The notes: generated by a model from the letters alone, not told the origin. A DNA stretch of 64,000 nt from Chimonanthus salicifolius (GCA_013350335.1 CM023542.1:7364025-7428024); one strand, 5' to 3'. Positions 38,801 through 48,513 are shown, counted from the first letter of the stretch. Program-made: numbers and translations.

Positions 38801-41800
38801 TCTCAACTTCTAGAAACCATCCGTGGTAAAAATGGAAAAGCTTCAAAGTTTTGAAAGATGACATGACAGCATCAGTCCATATTAAAACAAGCAAAGGAGC
38901 AAAATTCCAGATGTTTACACCAAATTTATCACACTCCACAATGGCCAAGGCACATATGTAACGGAAAAGGTATGAACGAGTTAGAAACCCAATCAACTAA
39001 TATGAAAGTCAAGAACTTAAACACACACACACATGCATATACAGCAAAGTTACAGGACACGTGGCTTTGACAACTCATACACAACATTCTTCTATCCTTT
39101 TAACCGCAAAGTGGAGTTCATCCACTTATCATTAAGAATACCAAGACAACATCAATACCTATTACGCACACTCATAAATGTTGCCTGCTATGTAGAAAGG
39201 TATCAAAATGGAAAATAACTAAGACAACTTCAATGTCTGATCAAAACATTATCAAGTTGAATTTCATAAACCAAAATCTAACTACCTGAACTTTGGCATC
39301 ATGAGTTGCTACGAGAACTTCCATCTTCCCATCACCATTTAGATCTGCTACAATTGGTGGTGGAAGGCGTTCAGCTTCATATTTGATTGGGTAGTCATCA
39401 GATAGATGAAACCATGCCTCCTCGAAGGAAAAGTTACCACCATGCTGCAGAAAGAGAGAGAGAGTCCATAAGAAGCTCCACAAACATAAAAACCCCTCAC
39501 CACCCTCCACAACCATATTTCTAGGATGCAACAGTAAGTGGTTAAAAAGTAAAAATAAAATTAACCAGAGAGCCACTACGGTTGAAAAACACGTTATACA
39601 GAAAGTCAACCACTCAAGATTGTCTAGGAGAGACTGCAGTCACAAGTAATTTCCCCTTTGCAATTCTGTAGTGGTAAACTAAGATACTTAACATATTGCA
39701 TAACCGATCCTGCAGTCCTGTTGGACTATATAGTTTTTTTTTTTTTTTTTCAATAGCTGATAAAATAGTGTTAGAAGTTAAAATGCCTGATCTTTTCTTT
39801 GACCGACCTTAATTCACTCCTGCCTTATTCTTCTTCTACCAAATCCTAAAATTAGAGCCCCAATCTCAAAACTCCAACTCTCAACCAAAGAATGATGCAA
39901 GCATATCATCACCATGCACCACTCAGTTTGTTTTCTCACTGTAGATTGCCCTCTTACCATAGCAATGTATAGTACAACAAAGATCAGAGGTAAAAATCTC
40001 TAAACCCATCAACGATCAAATCTTGCAGGATTTCTGAACACCTTTATGATTTCTGATTTTTTTAGTTTTTTTAAATCTTGTTCAAGTTATGTTATCATTG
40101 CTTTTAATATCATCATTAAATAAAGTCAAATTTCATCTTTACAACATTTTTCAAGTTGACTCCTAAGATGGATCTCTCTTTGACATATTTCCACTATATA
40201 GAATTAATTTGTCATTTCCATTAACAACTGACCACACTGTTTTTTTTTTAATAGAAAGAACACACAGTTTGTTGTACAGTATAAAGATAAAGATAGGCTA
40301 CAACTGTTCCAGCACCAAAAGGAAACAGAAAAACTACAGATGCATGAAAGGAGACAGAGAAGATGACACTTGACAAAAACTAAGAGACTCCTTCCAAGCT
40401 CTGAAAATATCTGATTTGGGAATGTCTTACTTTCTTTTGAGTCGCATCCATCCGAACTGATTTTTCCAATTTTTTTGTGCTCAGAAGCAGCTGAGATTTA
40501 AAAAAAACGGTAAACATAGTAGTCAAGGCGCACTGGAGGCGCAAAGGGTTTTTGGAGCCCACAAGGTGCAGGATTTTTTATTCGAAGTGCACTTTTTTAT
40601 ATTTTTAATCATATATGTACTTTATTTAATACTATATTTTGGCACAATAAATGTAATGCTATTGTTTATAACTATTCCAAGACATGATTGACATATGCAT
40701 TACTTTTCTGACTCAATATCAACTAAACCATGCGATATATTACTGTAAAGAAAATGCATCAAATGTTAAAAAAATTCAAGGTGTAATTAGATATATCCAA
40801 ATACATGCATTAGGTAAAATGTCTGTATCATTTTCATACTACCAACACATATAGCAATATACCAAGTTTTTGACATCAGTATATATGTAAAATCCACCAA
40901 ATATCAACTGACTTTTGTATATAAGCTTTGAACCTTCCCCATTCCTTAAATTAAATGACTAGAAACTTAAATCAATCACAGTTTTTTCTATCAATATTTA
41001 AACAATAATTATTATTTTTCATAAATGGCTAATCCACTGCTCTCTTTCTCTCTCGCTCTCAATCTTTCTTTCTTTTTATTTTTAACTTTACCCTAGCAAA
41101 ACCCTAGTTCTTTTGTATACAAAAATACAAGATTTTATAATATTAGTACCACTAATGTTTGATATTATAAATTAGAACCCACTAATTTTTTAAATATTAC
41201 TTTTCACTAGTCAAATGAAAAGGCACAAGGTGCACCTACGCACGTGACTTTTCAACTTAGGTGTGCCTCCTAGTAACCCCAAGACCCCCACCTCTCCCCA
41301 AGTACTGGGCGTTGGGTAAAACTCCAGATGCACACAGTCCCCCTTAAGACACAAGCACGAGGTGACTATGGGCATCAAATCTAGGACCACTAGTTCCTGA
41401 GCTTAAGTGCTTGCCAATTGAACTACCTCGTGCAAGGTGTCAGTGTAATTTGGTTAAATGTAATTTAGAAACCTTCTCTATGCATTTTAAGTTCCTCACG
41501 AACAATCACTTTTTATGCAATTCAAATTCTATGTTCTATCAATATGATTGTTATTTATTAATGAAGGTACATATTTCACCATTCCTATGTATTCCAAAAG
41601 TAAGATGTAGGTTTCAAGCATTGTCAATGTTGATAACGAGGGCAGCCAATCACTTGGAAACATAGATAGGTCCAGCTAGGAACACCTCAACCTCAAAACA
41701 AATCCCTTTCCTCGAGGTTTAAGATCCCAGCGTATTTCTTTTTTTAGAGAAAAGGATCCCAATGTAAATTTTAGTGCAAGTTACCTAGATTTTTTTTTTT

Positions 41801-44800
41801 TTGAAACATCAACAATTAAATTTCATTAAAACAAGAAAGGAGTACATAAGAAGGATTTGAGCATAGGAGATACATACTCAGAGGCTGCATTTGGAACGGG
41901 GGGTAAGAGGGGGTAACCCCCCATTACCCCTTATTACCCTCGTTTGGTAACAAGGAGGTAAGGGTAAAAATTTGAATTTTTACCCCTCTTGCAACCATTT
42001 TGAATACCCCCATGGGGCTTGGGGTATTCGTTCTTGAATACCCCTCCTTACCCTCCCTTTTGCTCTTTTATGAGATTTTTTTTTTTTACATTTTATTTAT
42101 TTATTTATTTTGGTGAGTATTTGGAATTTTTTTTTTTTTAAAAGCACTCCATTATTTCTATTTGATAAATTTCATATCACTAAACAACAAATTATATTTT
42201 TTTATGAAGAGATATGTAGAATTTTTTTATTCATTTATTGAAATTTAAAATAATAATAGTGATTTTTTAATTATTTTTTATTTTTTAAGGAAACATTTCC
42301 CCTATTTATCCCGTACCTTCCTTTATTTTTCAATTATATATTATATAATTGAAAATTTAATAGATTTCTAATAATTTTTTTTATTATATAGATTTTCAAC
42401 ATACTGCATTTGGATGAGGAGTAATTTTTTACAGGGGTTATCCCAGGTTACCCTTGAGTAGGGGTAATTGTAAGTAGGGGTAACCTGATATATTAACAAT
42501 TTTAGAATAATTAATAATTTTATTTAATCCATATAATATAAAAATAAAAATAAAATTTTCTTCAACGTATTTGTCAAAATGTTCTATTTTTAAGGGGTGA
42601 TTCTGTCGAAATTTCGATAGGGTCTCAAAACTCTGAAAAAGTTTGAGGTTCATGATAATCTCTTTTAGGGTAATTAACAATTTATTCTGTTAAAAGATAA
42701 TTTTAAAAATGTGTCAACATTTTCAACGTGATGCATTTTGGTGAGGGGTAAATTTTTACAATGATTACCCATGAGTAGGGGTAATTGTAAGTAGAGGTAA
42801 AATGACATATTAACAATTTTATGAGAATTAATAATTTTATTAAATCTATATGATATAAAAAAAAATTCTGCAAGATTTTCAACGTAATGCATTTGGGTGG
42901 GGTAAATTTTTATAGAGGTTACCCTTGAGTAGGGGTAATTGTAAGTAGGGGTAAACTGACATATTAACAATTTTATGAGAATTAATAATTTTATTAAATC
43001 TATATAATATAAAAATAAAAATAAAATTCTCTGAAACATATTTGTCAAAATATTCTATTTTTAAAGAGTTCACCCATGACAATTTTTAATATTAATTTTA
43101 TATTTGTTGTGATTTATTAAACTATTATAATAGTTTATTATATTATATATTTCATGTTACCAATGAACAAATTATATTTTTTATAAAGACATATGTTGAT
43201 TTTTTTTATTCATTTATTGGGATTTAAAATAATAATATCTATTTTTTTCTTTATTTATTTTTTTACTATTAGAATGCAAGTGTTCATTTTAAATTATAGT
43301 TATAAAAAAGAATCTATAAAAATTAGATAATATTAGATTTACTTAATGAATATTATTTAATAATTATATTTTATAAAATTTCTCATAAAATTGTTAATAT
43401 ATCAGGTTACCCCTGCTAATAGGTACCAAACAAGATTTTTTACCCTTAGGGTAAGTTCTCACTTTACCACCGCAATTACCAAACAAGATAAGAGTAACCC
43501 CTTTTCAAAGGTGACCCCTACTCAAGGGTGACCCCTACTCAAGGGTATCCCCTATAAAAATTACCCCCCATCCAAACGCAACCAGAGTGAAGAATAAGAA
43601 CAAGGTATGAAGAAAAACACACAAAAAAAAAAAAAAAAGAACAATAAAAAAAGTAAAAGATACATCAAATAATCCACCCCAAATTGAAACCACCGAAGGT
43701 CCGAAACCCCTAACTCCCAAGGTTAGCAAGAGGGAAGAATACCAAAGCCGGTTTGAAGATAAACACCAGCTTTCGCCAAGAAGTCTGCAATACACTTTGT
43801 TGAACAAGGCGTATGAGTGAAAGTGATATTACCCCTATTGCACAAGCTCCAGATGTCCCTAACAATACAAACCAGCCTCCACGAGGGGGATTTCCTTTTA
43901 CTAGCACAGGAGATGGCATTAGTTGAATCACCTTCAATAATGAGATTATCGTCCCTAAACCTAAACCAGACCTGAAGTGCTCTCCTAATTGTTCTCAGTT
44001 CGGCCTCATTTGATTCCATTGACCCTACTAATTCGGAAAAAACTGCCAATTGATCTCAAGTATCATGATTGGGTAAGTTGCACTTTGTTTTCATTAGAAT
44101 CAGATAAAAGAAAGAGACTAGGTGACATTAAAGTAAAATTCCAAATGCTACGTTGGAAGATCTTATAGGTTTGCACTCAATGGAACCTCAGATTAGTCAG
44201 GTCTTCATGTATGCCCAACATTTTAAGAAACATCTTAATTGCTGCATCTACAGTGCATGTCTTCTATCGTCAAGGCACGTGGCTGGCAGAATCTTTTATC
44301 AGCTCATCAACAGACACATTTTCCAGTTTCTTCTCTAACCATGGATAAATCACAAACATCTATGCCTGCACAGTTTCTATACATCACCCTTTTGAATAAT
44401 TGGATCATTGATTCTAATGCTCCAGTTAATATGAAAGGAATTGGTTTTAGTTTCCCTCCTACTGTCATCCAGCACCATATAAAAAACCTAAGGAAAGAAA
44501 TATCCCTTTTTCTCATGAAAATGAGTTTGCAATTGCTGTTGCTTCTTCAATGTCAAGCTCGGCATGATTGGCAAGGATGTTCCAGCTAAAGGTGTAGAGC
44601 TTAGACACGTGTTGTAAGCCACCAATTATGAAGCCTTATTGGAGTTTGTACTATATAGCAGAATAGTAGAGACCTATAGAAATTTTCTCCATACTCCAAA
44701 GTGAATGATTCCTAGATCACCCAAATTGTTGATTTCTTTTTTTCCCTTTGCGTTTCAACTGATGAACTGAATATTTTCTTCTATGCACAGAATCACCGAT

Positions 44801-47800
44801 CCAAATGCAGCAATTATGTTAGTGACTAACATGATCTTTTCTCTATTTCTTTCTCCTACTCTCTTCTCCTTCCATCAAAATTAACATAGGAATCAATGGA
44901 TTCCTAACCTTGACACCTAGACCAATTAATCAGTTTCTCTCATTCTTTGTAATAAAATGAAAATATAAAGGACTGGACAGCACTGGTTTAGGAAAAAGGC
45001 CTACATCTGCTTATGTAAGATCTCTATTTCTTTCTCCTACTCTCTTCTCCTTCCATCAAAACTAAAATAGGAATCAATGGATTCCTAACCTTGACACCTA
45101 GGTCAATTAATCAGTTTCTCTCATTCTTTGTAATACACGGTAGAGGGATTTTAGGATTTTTCGGGAAAAATCATTGTTGGTCCCCTTAGAATCTTGAGAA
45201 ATTTCTAAGGTAGCCCCTCAATCTTATCCTTAAAACTCTCAACAAATCCTCCCCGACCAAACTTCCAATTTTTATCTCTTTTCTCTAAACCTCTTCCTCT
45301 GTGGACAAAGATTTGTTTCACCTGTCATTATTTCATTGTTTTTTACTACTTTTTTTTTTTTTTCACACTAGGGTCTTGATGCAGGCATCGAACACGATGA
45401 ACCCAATGATGACATGATCAAAATCGAGGAATTGGTTGTTCAAATCTTTGATCAAATCGATGGCGGGAAGAGAGGGCCCCACTTCAAGTGTCATGTGAGC
45501 AGCCACACCAAATGAGTCCCACTTCAAGTTCAACCATAGTAGACGTGTTAGACCACGTGTGGACCCCACACACCACCCTCAACCGTTCATGCAAAGAAAC
45601 TGCCAGCAAAAGGAGTCAAAGAACGAAGATAAGAATGAGGGAAGATTTTGGCAAACAATAGAAGCTGAGGTGGAGATGATTTTTGCCAAAATCTTGTAAG
45701 ATTTTAGGCCCAAAATACAGCATAGATGAAGATTAAAATGGAAAGATAAAAAGATTGGAAATCCAGGATGAGGCTGAACGAGTAAAGAGATAAGAGGAAG
45801 ATGAGTTAACGGATGAAAGAAATAATAGAAATAAGCAATAAGGAAAGAAATAAGAAGATTCGAGCAGTGGGTTCTTCGCCAAATCCATGAAGTTTAAAAA
45901 AGAAGGCATGGTCGATTCGATTGATGAAATTTAGTATTTTATATTTTTATTGTATTTCCATTTTTATTTCATAATAAGGCTATAAATACAGTATTAGCCA
46001 AAGGTTGTAAAGGTAGACTTCACCAAATCTGAAGACAAGTAAGAGCTTTTCTTTTTTCTATCTTCTCCCAAGGTTGGTGAGTTGATGTCTTTTGAATTTA
46101 ATATGTGTTATTTGTGTTGAGTTGATTTTAATTAAATTATTTGGAATTATTTTTGCATTTTGAATTATGATTTCAATTAGTGCATTTTCCAATGTTTAAT
46201 TAAAATTGGATTCCACAATGCAAATTATATCATGAGAAGGTTCTCTGAGTTAGACCGTACTTAACTCCTAGAGCAGTTCGTCGAGTTCAAACCGTACTTG
46301 AGCCCGAGAACACCAGGTTTCTTCATGGAAATCCGTGATTCGGCGTAAAAAAAACGAATCTAAAAATCTCAAATGCAGCTTGGCCTGCATTAGGTTTCCA
46401 TCTTAGCCAGGTCATGTCTCAGCGTTCACCATCTCTGTAAAACCAGTATCACCCTTTCCATTTTCTCCATTATTTGTATTCTCTCTATCTCAGTCTAAAT
46501 TTTATCTCTCAAAGTCGGCACTGAATTCATCTCTCTCATTTTCTCTCTCAATCTTTCCAACTCTTTATTTCTCTTTCTCACCAACTCTCACACACATCAA
46601 TAGCCTTGCTCTTTCTCTTAAGCAGTCTATGTAAAGACTTTGGAGCCTCTATCTTGTTGCTCTGATAGTGTCGAAAGCTTCTCATGGTGGAGAGAAGGAA
46701 CAAAGAAAAAGCCATAGAAAAACCATAACATTAGGTGAATTTTTAATCTTTTGATTATTTCCAACAATGTGACTTTCTTATTTTTATGACAGATTAATGT
46801 CATGGCATGTGTTTATAATATAGTTTAAAAACTTGAAAAAACATAGGCAAGTCAGTCCAAGATGATAGATAGGATATTGTCAAGAGAGTCTACAAATTTT
46901 ACCGAGTTTTTCCGAGTTTAGTTGAAAAACTCATTTACATTACTCAACTCAACAGGACTTCGAGTTCAGTCCAAGTTTCAAGTTCTCAAACTATGAGTTA
47001 TAATAGAATATGTTAATAATCAACTAATTGATACGTTAATGGTCAAATAAATATGGTTTTGTGTTTTATTAGTAAATTTTTAAAATTTGACAAAATGCAA
47101 GTGGTAAAAAATTATATTGGCCCCTCAATTCAAAATTCTTGGGTCTGCACCTGGCCAATCCCAACTAAACCGAGATAACAATTATGCCAGCATGCTTGTC
47201 TCAGAAAAGGATTCCACTGAAAATCCTAGATTTTGCACCCTCCAAATGCTCCTTTACCCAATTCCACAGAAGAAAAAAAATCCACCTCTTATCAAAAATT
47301 TTGCTGATCACACCACTACACCTGCATAAGACCTCCTTCAGCTGTTCATATTTTCCTTCAAACCTCTTTCTTTCTTTTTTTTCTTTCTGGGCGGGGGGAG
47401 GGGGTTGGAATGTTGAGCAAAGAAAAGGACCATATTTTCCTCCATGAAACACTGTTTTAGCGTGATCTTTCTCTAACAAAAAAAGGAAGCAGCAAACGAA
47501 GGAAAAATCCCAGTCAAGAGATGCTTTTTGCTGATTACATGCTCTTGTGTTTCCAGTGGAAAACCATATAGAGTGAAAAAATTCAAACAGATCCACTGAA
47601 AACCCTTTGAAGCTCTGCATCCTCTTCGGTTCCTCTCCTTGTGAGTGCATCCTGTAGCACACAAACATAATTGCATATACAACTCAAAAGAAGAAGTTCA
47701 CCCGAATAGAGCTTTGACACCTACAATGAAATTAATTTATTAAGAATGAAAATATATATCATCGGATTCCTAAAACCTGATACCAATTCAAATCTCATAC

Positions 47801-48089
47801 TAAAATGACATGATCCTTAAACAGACAGGATTAAAAATTGAGGTATCCCCACTTTGACTTCTGGGTCCGGCAAATAATCAAATCCGCATCTTTTCCGAGT
47901 CAATTTCCATGTCACTAATCGATAGAACAGAATTAAAAAACAAGAAAAGATCTCGGACAAATCAAAAACAGCACAGCAACTGGAGCATCGGCAGCATCAA
48001 CGAAATCGAGAGGAAAAAAGAGGTACCTGAAATGAGAAGAAGATGGCGAAGGCGGAAAGAAGAAGGATACCAAGATCTCGTTTTCTCAT
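17357..48089 (-). CDS. NERD1: FG-GAP repeat membrane protein, NERD1 / At3g51050 family, 13 exons
   Basis: I assembled this gene from 13 exons, all bounded by GT...AG: 48089-48027, 39444-39286, 38459-38208, 38121-38002, 35410-35330, 24746-24651, 23471-23376, 22698-22645, 22563-22360, 22191-22066, 19945-19880, 18268-17972, 17848-17357. Every exon length is a multiple of three and the joined frame is open for 701 codons, close to the roughly 700 residues of the Arabidopsis protein. Residues about 5-21 form an N-terminal hydrophobic signal or anchor. The long middle part carries DxNxDG-type FG-GAP/calcium-loop motifs (VADLNGDGK in exon 2, ADINGDGVLD in exon 11, VDFSSDGLTD in exon 13) and N-glycosylation sequons (NYT, NHT, NAS). 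A transmembrane helix at about 660-682 precedes a short basic tail. This predicts a type I secretory-pathway protein with a large lumenal beta-propeller-like domain. As I recall, the Arabidopsis member is Golgi-associated and acts with the exocyst in cell expansion. No frameshift or stop is seen. The family assignment is firm; the symbol rests on memory. Confidence 0.93.
17972..18268 (-). CDS. NERD1: Exon 12 of the NERD1-like gene
   Basis: Residues 440-538, including SGSMEVLRACWAIATSGVP, an N-A-S sequon and SDGHKHRKGSHGDVVFLTN. Acceptor TTATAG, donor GTAAAG. Confidence 0.93.
18269..19879 (-). other. Intron 11 of the NERD1-like gene (1.6 kb)
   Basis: The intron contains a 200-bp Tourist-like MITE (18979-19178) and otherwise unassigned AT-rich DNA, with a run of As at about 18732-18750. 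Confidence 0.75.
18979..19178. mobile_element. Tourist-like MITE, 200 bp, in intron 11
   Basis: Termini GGCTGCATCTGGAT and ATCCAAATGCAGCC are inverted repeats, flanked by TAA on both sides (18976-18978, 19179-19181), the 3-bp TWA duplication of PIF/Harbinger elements. The interior is GGGGTAA-rich like the 1.7 kb relative. Confidence 0.88.
19880..19945 (-). CDS. NERD1: Exon 11 of the NERD1-like gene (FG-GAP loop)
   Basis: Residues 418-439, containing LEGG-like LQEGGLHADINGDGVLDHVQ, a near-ideal DxNxDGxxD calcium-loop motif. Acceptor GTCAG, donor GTGTGC. Confidence 0.92.
19946..22065 (-). other. Intron 10 of the NERD1-like gene (2.1 kb)
   Basis: AT-rich DNA with two strongly C-biased stretches on the + strand: a CCCA-rich run near 20405-20438 and a 21-base C run at 20876-20896. 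No transposon domain is recognised. Confidence 0.7.
20876..20896 (+). repeat. Homopolymer run of 21 C
   Basis: A run of 21 cytosines in intron 10 (G on the transcribed strand), preceded by CCCACCCA. Confidence 0.85.
22066..22191 (-). CDS. NERD1: Exon 10 of the NERD1-like gene
   Basis: Residues 376-417, including the conserved stretch NHTQLWWVPNVIVAHQKEG with an N-H-T sequon. Acceptor GTGCAG, donor GTAAAG. Confidence 0.93.
22360..22563 (-). CDS. NERD1: Exon 9 of the NERD1-like gene
   Basis: Residues 308-375, a basic linker starting DRREDTCFKLAHFRRHKRK and ending in a small-residue segment with NYAGSAKSKK. The 81-bp intron 8 precedes it. Donor GTATAG. Confidence 0.92.
22645..22698 (-). CDS. 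NERD1: Exon 8 of the NERD1-like gene
   Basis: Residues 290-307, FECREFRESILGVMPHHW. A 54-nt exon with acceptor TTGCAG and donor GTAATA. Confidence 0.91.
22699..24650 (-). other. Introns 7 and 6 of the NERD1-like gene, flanking exon 7
   Basis: Introns of 677 bp (22699-23375) and 1179 bp (23472-24650) flank exon 7. A short tRNA-like B-box remnant in antisense lies near 23785-23815. No other feature is recognised. Confidence 0.6.
23376..23471 (-). CDS. NERD1: Exon 7 of the NERD1-like gene
   Basis: Residues 258-289, including SDASQLIPQHNYKLDAHALN and ending RHPGE. Acceptor TTGTAG, donor GTTTGC. Confidence 0.92.
24651..24746 (-). CDS. NERD1: Exon 6 of the NERD1-like gene
   Basis: Residues 226-257, including DLRHFAFYAFAGRTGTLRW, a conserved propeller-blade-like segment. 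Acceptor TACAG, donor GTATAA. Confidence 0.92.
25940..30818 (-). pseudogene. L1 ORF2: endonuclease-RT-zinc finger-RNase H, broken
   Basis: The start MKVISWNVRGLG is at 30818, with a stop after LIQE. Endonuclease C-terminal motif SDHWPILL lies near 30140. RT: DKAPGPNGFDF (about 28765), LRQGDPLSPFLF (about 28225), and the catalytic HLQFADDTLLF (about 28087). Zinc-binding segment CEIEDESVDHLLCRC (about 26805). RNase H: LNVDGATWGK (about 26415) and SVGSMES. At least five frameshifts or stops are present, and about 650 bp of foreign sequence at 28935-29570 separates endonuclease from RT. Confidence 0.85.
28935..29570 (-). other. Insert of unknown origin within the L1 ORF2
   Basis: The segment lies between the endonuclease end (FASIFTPINEGS) and the RT start (LLEGVTFDSLAPEKV), where related LINEs have only about 20 codons. 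It contains an open minus-strand frame (29465-29124) with Pro/Ser/His-rich sequence and no family that I know. It has no poly(A) tail or clear TIR. Confidence 0.45.
30839..32846 (-). pseudogene. L1 ORF1 region, broken
   Basis: It starts MSKLTLNEAYEWLSKSI and shifts frame at least once (32846-32628, then 32739-32440, then 32224-31460). It has a Lys/Arg-rich end (KRKMKQEKKRNKKKN) and a further frame at 31384-30839 with DARKILYAESKMGIKFLDL. Plant L1 ORF1 proteins bind RNA. No CCHC knuckle was seen. Confidence 0.6.
32904..32970 (+). mobile_element. 5'-truncated SINE fragment with target duplication
   Basis: Sixty-seven bases ending in an A run are flanked by TATGATATCCAAGG (32890-32903) and TATAATATCCAAGG (32971-32984), a 14-bp duplication with one mismatch. 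The body matches the 3' half of the SINE at 3303-3511 (ATTA-TC-GG-...AAGAGGC-TGGAC). Confidence 0.65.
32998..35112 (+). mobile_element. Solo LTR, 2.1 kb, in intron 5
   Basis: TGTAATGACTAGG...GGGCATGACA termini, with flanking TTCTA and TGCTA as a diverged 5-bp duplication. It carries CCTACTGGGCACGTCAGCTCAC (about 34537-34558), homologous to the block in the other long LTRs and typical of chromovirus LTRs. No internal domain is present. It is antisense to the host gene. Confidence 0.7.
33820..34165 (+). repeat. Tandem repeat in the 2.1 kb solo LTR
   Basis: About six units of 45-60 bp contain GGTGTCCTCGGTTGCCC or a near variant, followed by TAAAT-CGAGATCTATAATTATAT. It occupies the place of the 60-bp array in the other long LTRs. 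Confidence 0.8.
35330..35410 (-). CDS. NERD1: Exon 5 of the NERD1-like gene
   Basis: Residues 199-225, starting LYMDPFEEAMTAEKNAEQ. The acceptor is TTTAG and the donor GTATGC. The following 10.6 kb intron is the most transposon-loaded of the gene. Confidence 0.9.
35411..38001 (-). other. Intron 4 of the NERD1-like gene (2.6 kb)
   Basis: The intron is mostly unassigned and contains a tandemly repeated block at 36537-36950. ORFs here are fragments of that repeat and look non-coding. Confidence 0.75.
36537..36950. repeat. Tandem repeat in intron 4
   Basis: Two units of about 122 bp (36537-36658 and 36659-36760) share AAAATTTA-ACTTCAATCCAAC, CATTTTAAAAGGAGATATGC and CATCCATTTGCTTG, separated by CT runs. 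A third diverged part at 36780-36950 contains a doubled GAGCA-TGTGCACCATGG phrase. Confidence 0.8.
38002..38121 (-). CDS. NERD1: Exon 4 of the NERD1-like gene
   Basis: Residues 159-198, EDFPHGAHHREIA to GGRMEMQPH, with an N-Y-T glycosylation sequon. It is separated from exon 3 by an 86-bp intron. The donor is GTATGT. Confidence 0.92.
38208..38459 (-). CDS. NERD1: Exon 3 of the NERD1-like gene
   Basis: Residues 75-158. It contains conserved blocks EPHARRIDEGFSEAR, LLPDKVRISSGRRP and TSGWSVMCFDHNLKKLW. Acceptor ATTAG, donor GTAGCT, phase 0 on both sides. Confidence 0.93.
38460..39285 (-). other. Intron 2 of the NERD1-like gene (826 bp)
   Basis: AT-rich intron with a GA dinucleotide run near 38550-38572. 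A block near 38593-38660 is loosely repeated near 38730-38800. There is no coding signal. Confidence 0.6.
39286..39444 (-). CDS. NERD1: Exon 2 of the NERD1-like gene
   Basis: Residues 22-74. It contains the conserved segment EEAWFHLSDDYP and the first FG-GAP loop, VADLNGDGK. The acceptor is a CT-rich tract ending TGCAG and the donor is GTAGTT. Confidence 0.92.
41220..41445 (-). mobile_element. tRNA-derived SINE relic in intron 1
   Basis: The minus strand has an A-box-like TAGTTCAATTGGCAAGC and a B-box-like region near GGTCCTAGATTTGATGCCC. No functional tRNA structure is present. Confidence 0.5.
41883..43583. mobile_element. MITE-like element, 1.7 kb, PIF/Harbinger (Tourist) type ends
   Basis: Termini GGCTGCATTTGGA and TCCAAACGCAACC are inverted repeats. 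Compared with the intact sister LINE at about 25890, the insertion duplicates AGA (3 bp, or CAGAG if the ends are read one base in). GGGGTAA/TTACCCC motifs fill the subterminal regions. It has no transposase. Confidence 0.75.
42398..43075. repeat. Internal repeats of the 1.7 kb MITE-like element
   Basis: Three copies start near 42398, 42719 and 42878. Each contains TGCATTT-GG, TGAGTAGGGGTAATTGTAAG and TATTAACAATTTTA...TAATAATTTTAT. They embed sequence resembling the element's own end, suggesting nested or duplicated termini. Confidence 0.7.
44841..45135. repeat. Direct duplication of 114 bp in intron 1
   Basis: 44841-44954 and 45022-45135 are near-identical, beginning CTCTATTTCTTTCTCCTACT and ending CATTCTTTGTAATA, with a few substitutions. 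The 67-bp spacer is unrelated. Confidence 0.85.
48027..48089 (-). CDS. NERD1: Exon 1 of the NERD1-like gene (start codon, signal/anchor)
   Basis: This exon encodes residues 1-21, beginning MRKRDLGILLL: a short basic stretch followed by a hydrophobic run. The start is chosen because the protein begins like the family and the exon ends TTTCAG with donor GTACCT at 48026-48021. The upstream leader is CT-rich on the minus strand. The next exon lies 8.6 kb away. Confidence 0.9.
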
Positions 48090-48513
48090 CACTCTCTCTC
48101 TCTGCTCGATCGCCTTCAGGGATTTTTAAGAACGGTAATAAGGTTTTGCAGAGAGCACCCAAAGGTTTTAGAGAAAGAGGAATGCTTTCACGAGATTAAA
48201 ACATTCTAGAGTTTCTTCACTGGATAATATTGTTAGATTTAAATATTAATTATCAACTGCTAAATTGAGTTATTATTAATTGAGTATAGTTCAGGATCTT
48301 TTAATTTACCAATGACATCACAATATAAATAAATCTCTCACTAAGTAAAAACCATGAATAATTGATATTAACATTAATAATTATAAATACATGTTGAGAA
48401 CTGCATATAAAATTATTTAAATATTATAATAATTTTCAATGAGATCAACTCCATTTAATCATTTCTCTTTAAAAATTTGTAGCAAAGATGACATAGATAC
48501 TCATTTTATGTGA
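48090..48513 (-). promoter_or_regulatory. 5' leader and residual proximal promoter of the NERD1-like gene
   Basis: This is the only unique DNA between the start codon and the LINE inserted upstream. On the minus strand the last bases before the ATG are a GA repeat, typical of plant leaders. There is no clear TATA box at a normal distance; AT-rich runs lie farther up (about 48350-48430). The transcription start cannot be placed. Confidence 0.5.

Larger units (their letters stand above)
41789..44052 (-). mobile_element. 5'-truncated L1 3' end in intron 1, split by a MITE-like element
   Basis: The tail (T run on + at about 41791-41803, then AAACATCAACAATTAAATTTC) matches the tail of the intron-5 L1. 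43584-44049 encodes the RNase H end (SELVGSMESNEAELRTI, EGDSTNAI) in one frame, 44049-43723. Between them, 41883-43583 is a nested element. It belongs to the same family as the intron-5 LINE. Confidence 0.8.
39445..48026 (-). other. Intron 1 of the NERD1-like gene (8.6 kb)
   Basis: The intron is enlarged by an L1 3' fragment with a nested MITE-like element (41789-44052), a tRNA-like SINE relic (41220-41445) and a duplicated 114-bp block. The stretch 45330-46750 has no recognisable protein; it contains a TATAAATA box near 45992 and could be an old LTR, but I found no termini. I see nothing in 46750-48026 beyond simple-sequence runs. Confidence 0.8.

Noticed and set aside
47201..47668. 155-codon ORF on - in intron 1, considered as an alternative first exon
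   Set aside because: It does not match the family; exon 1 at 48089 gives the conserved N-terminus with proper splice sites.
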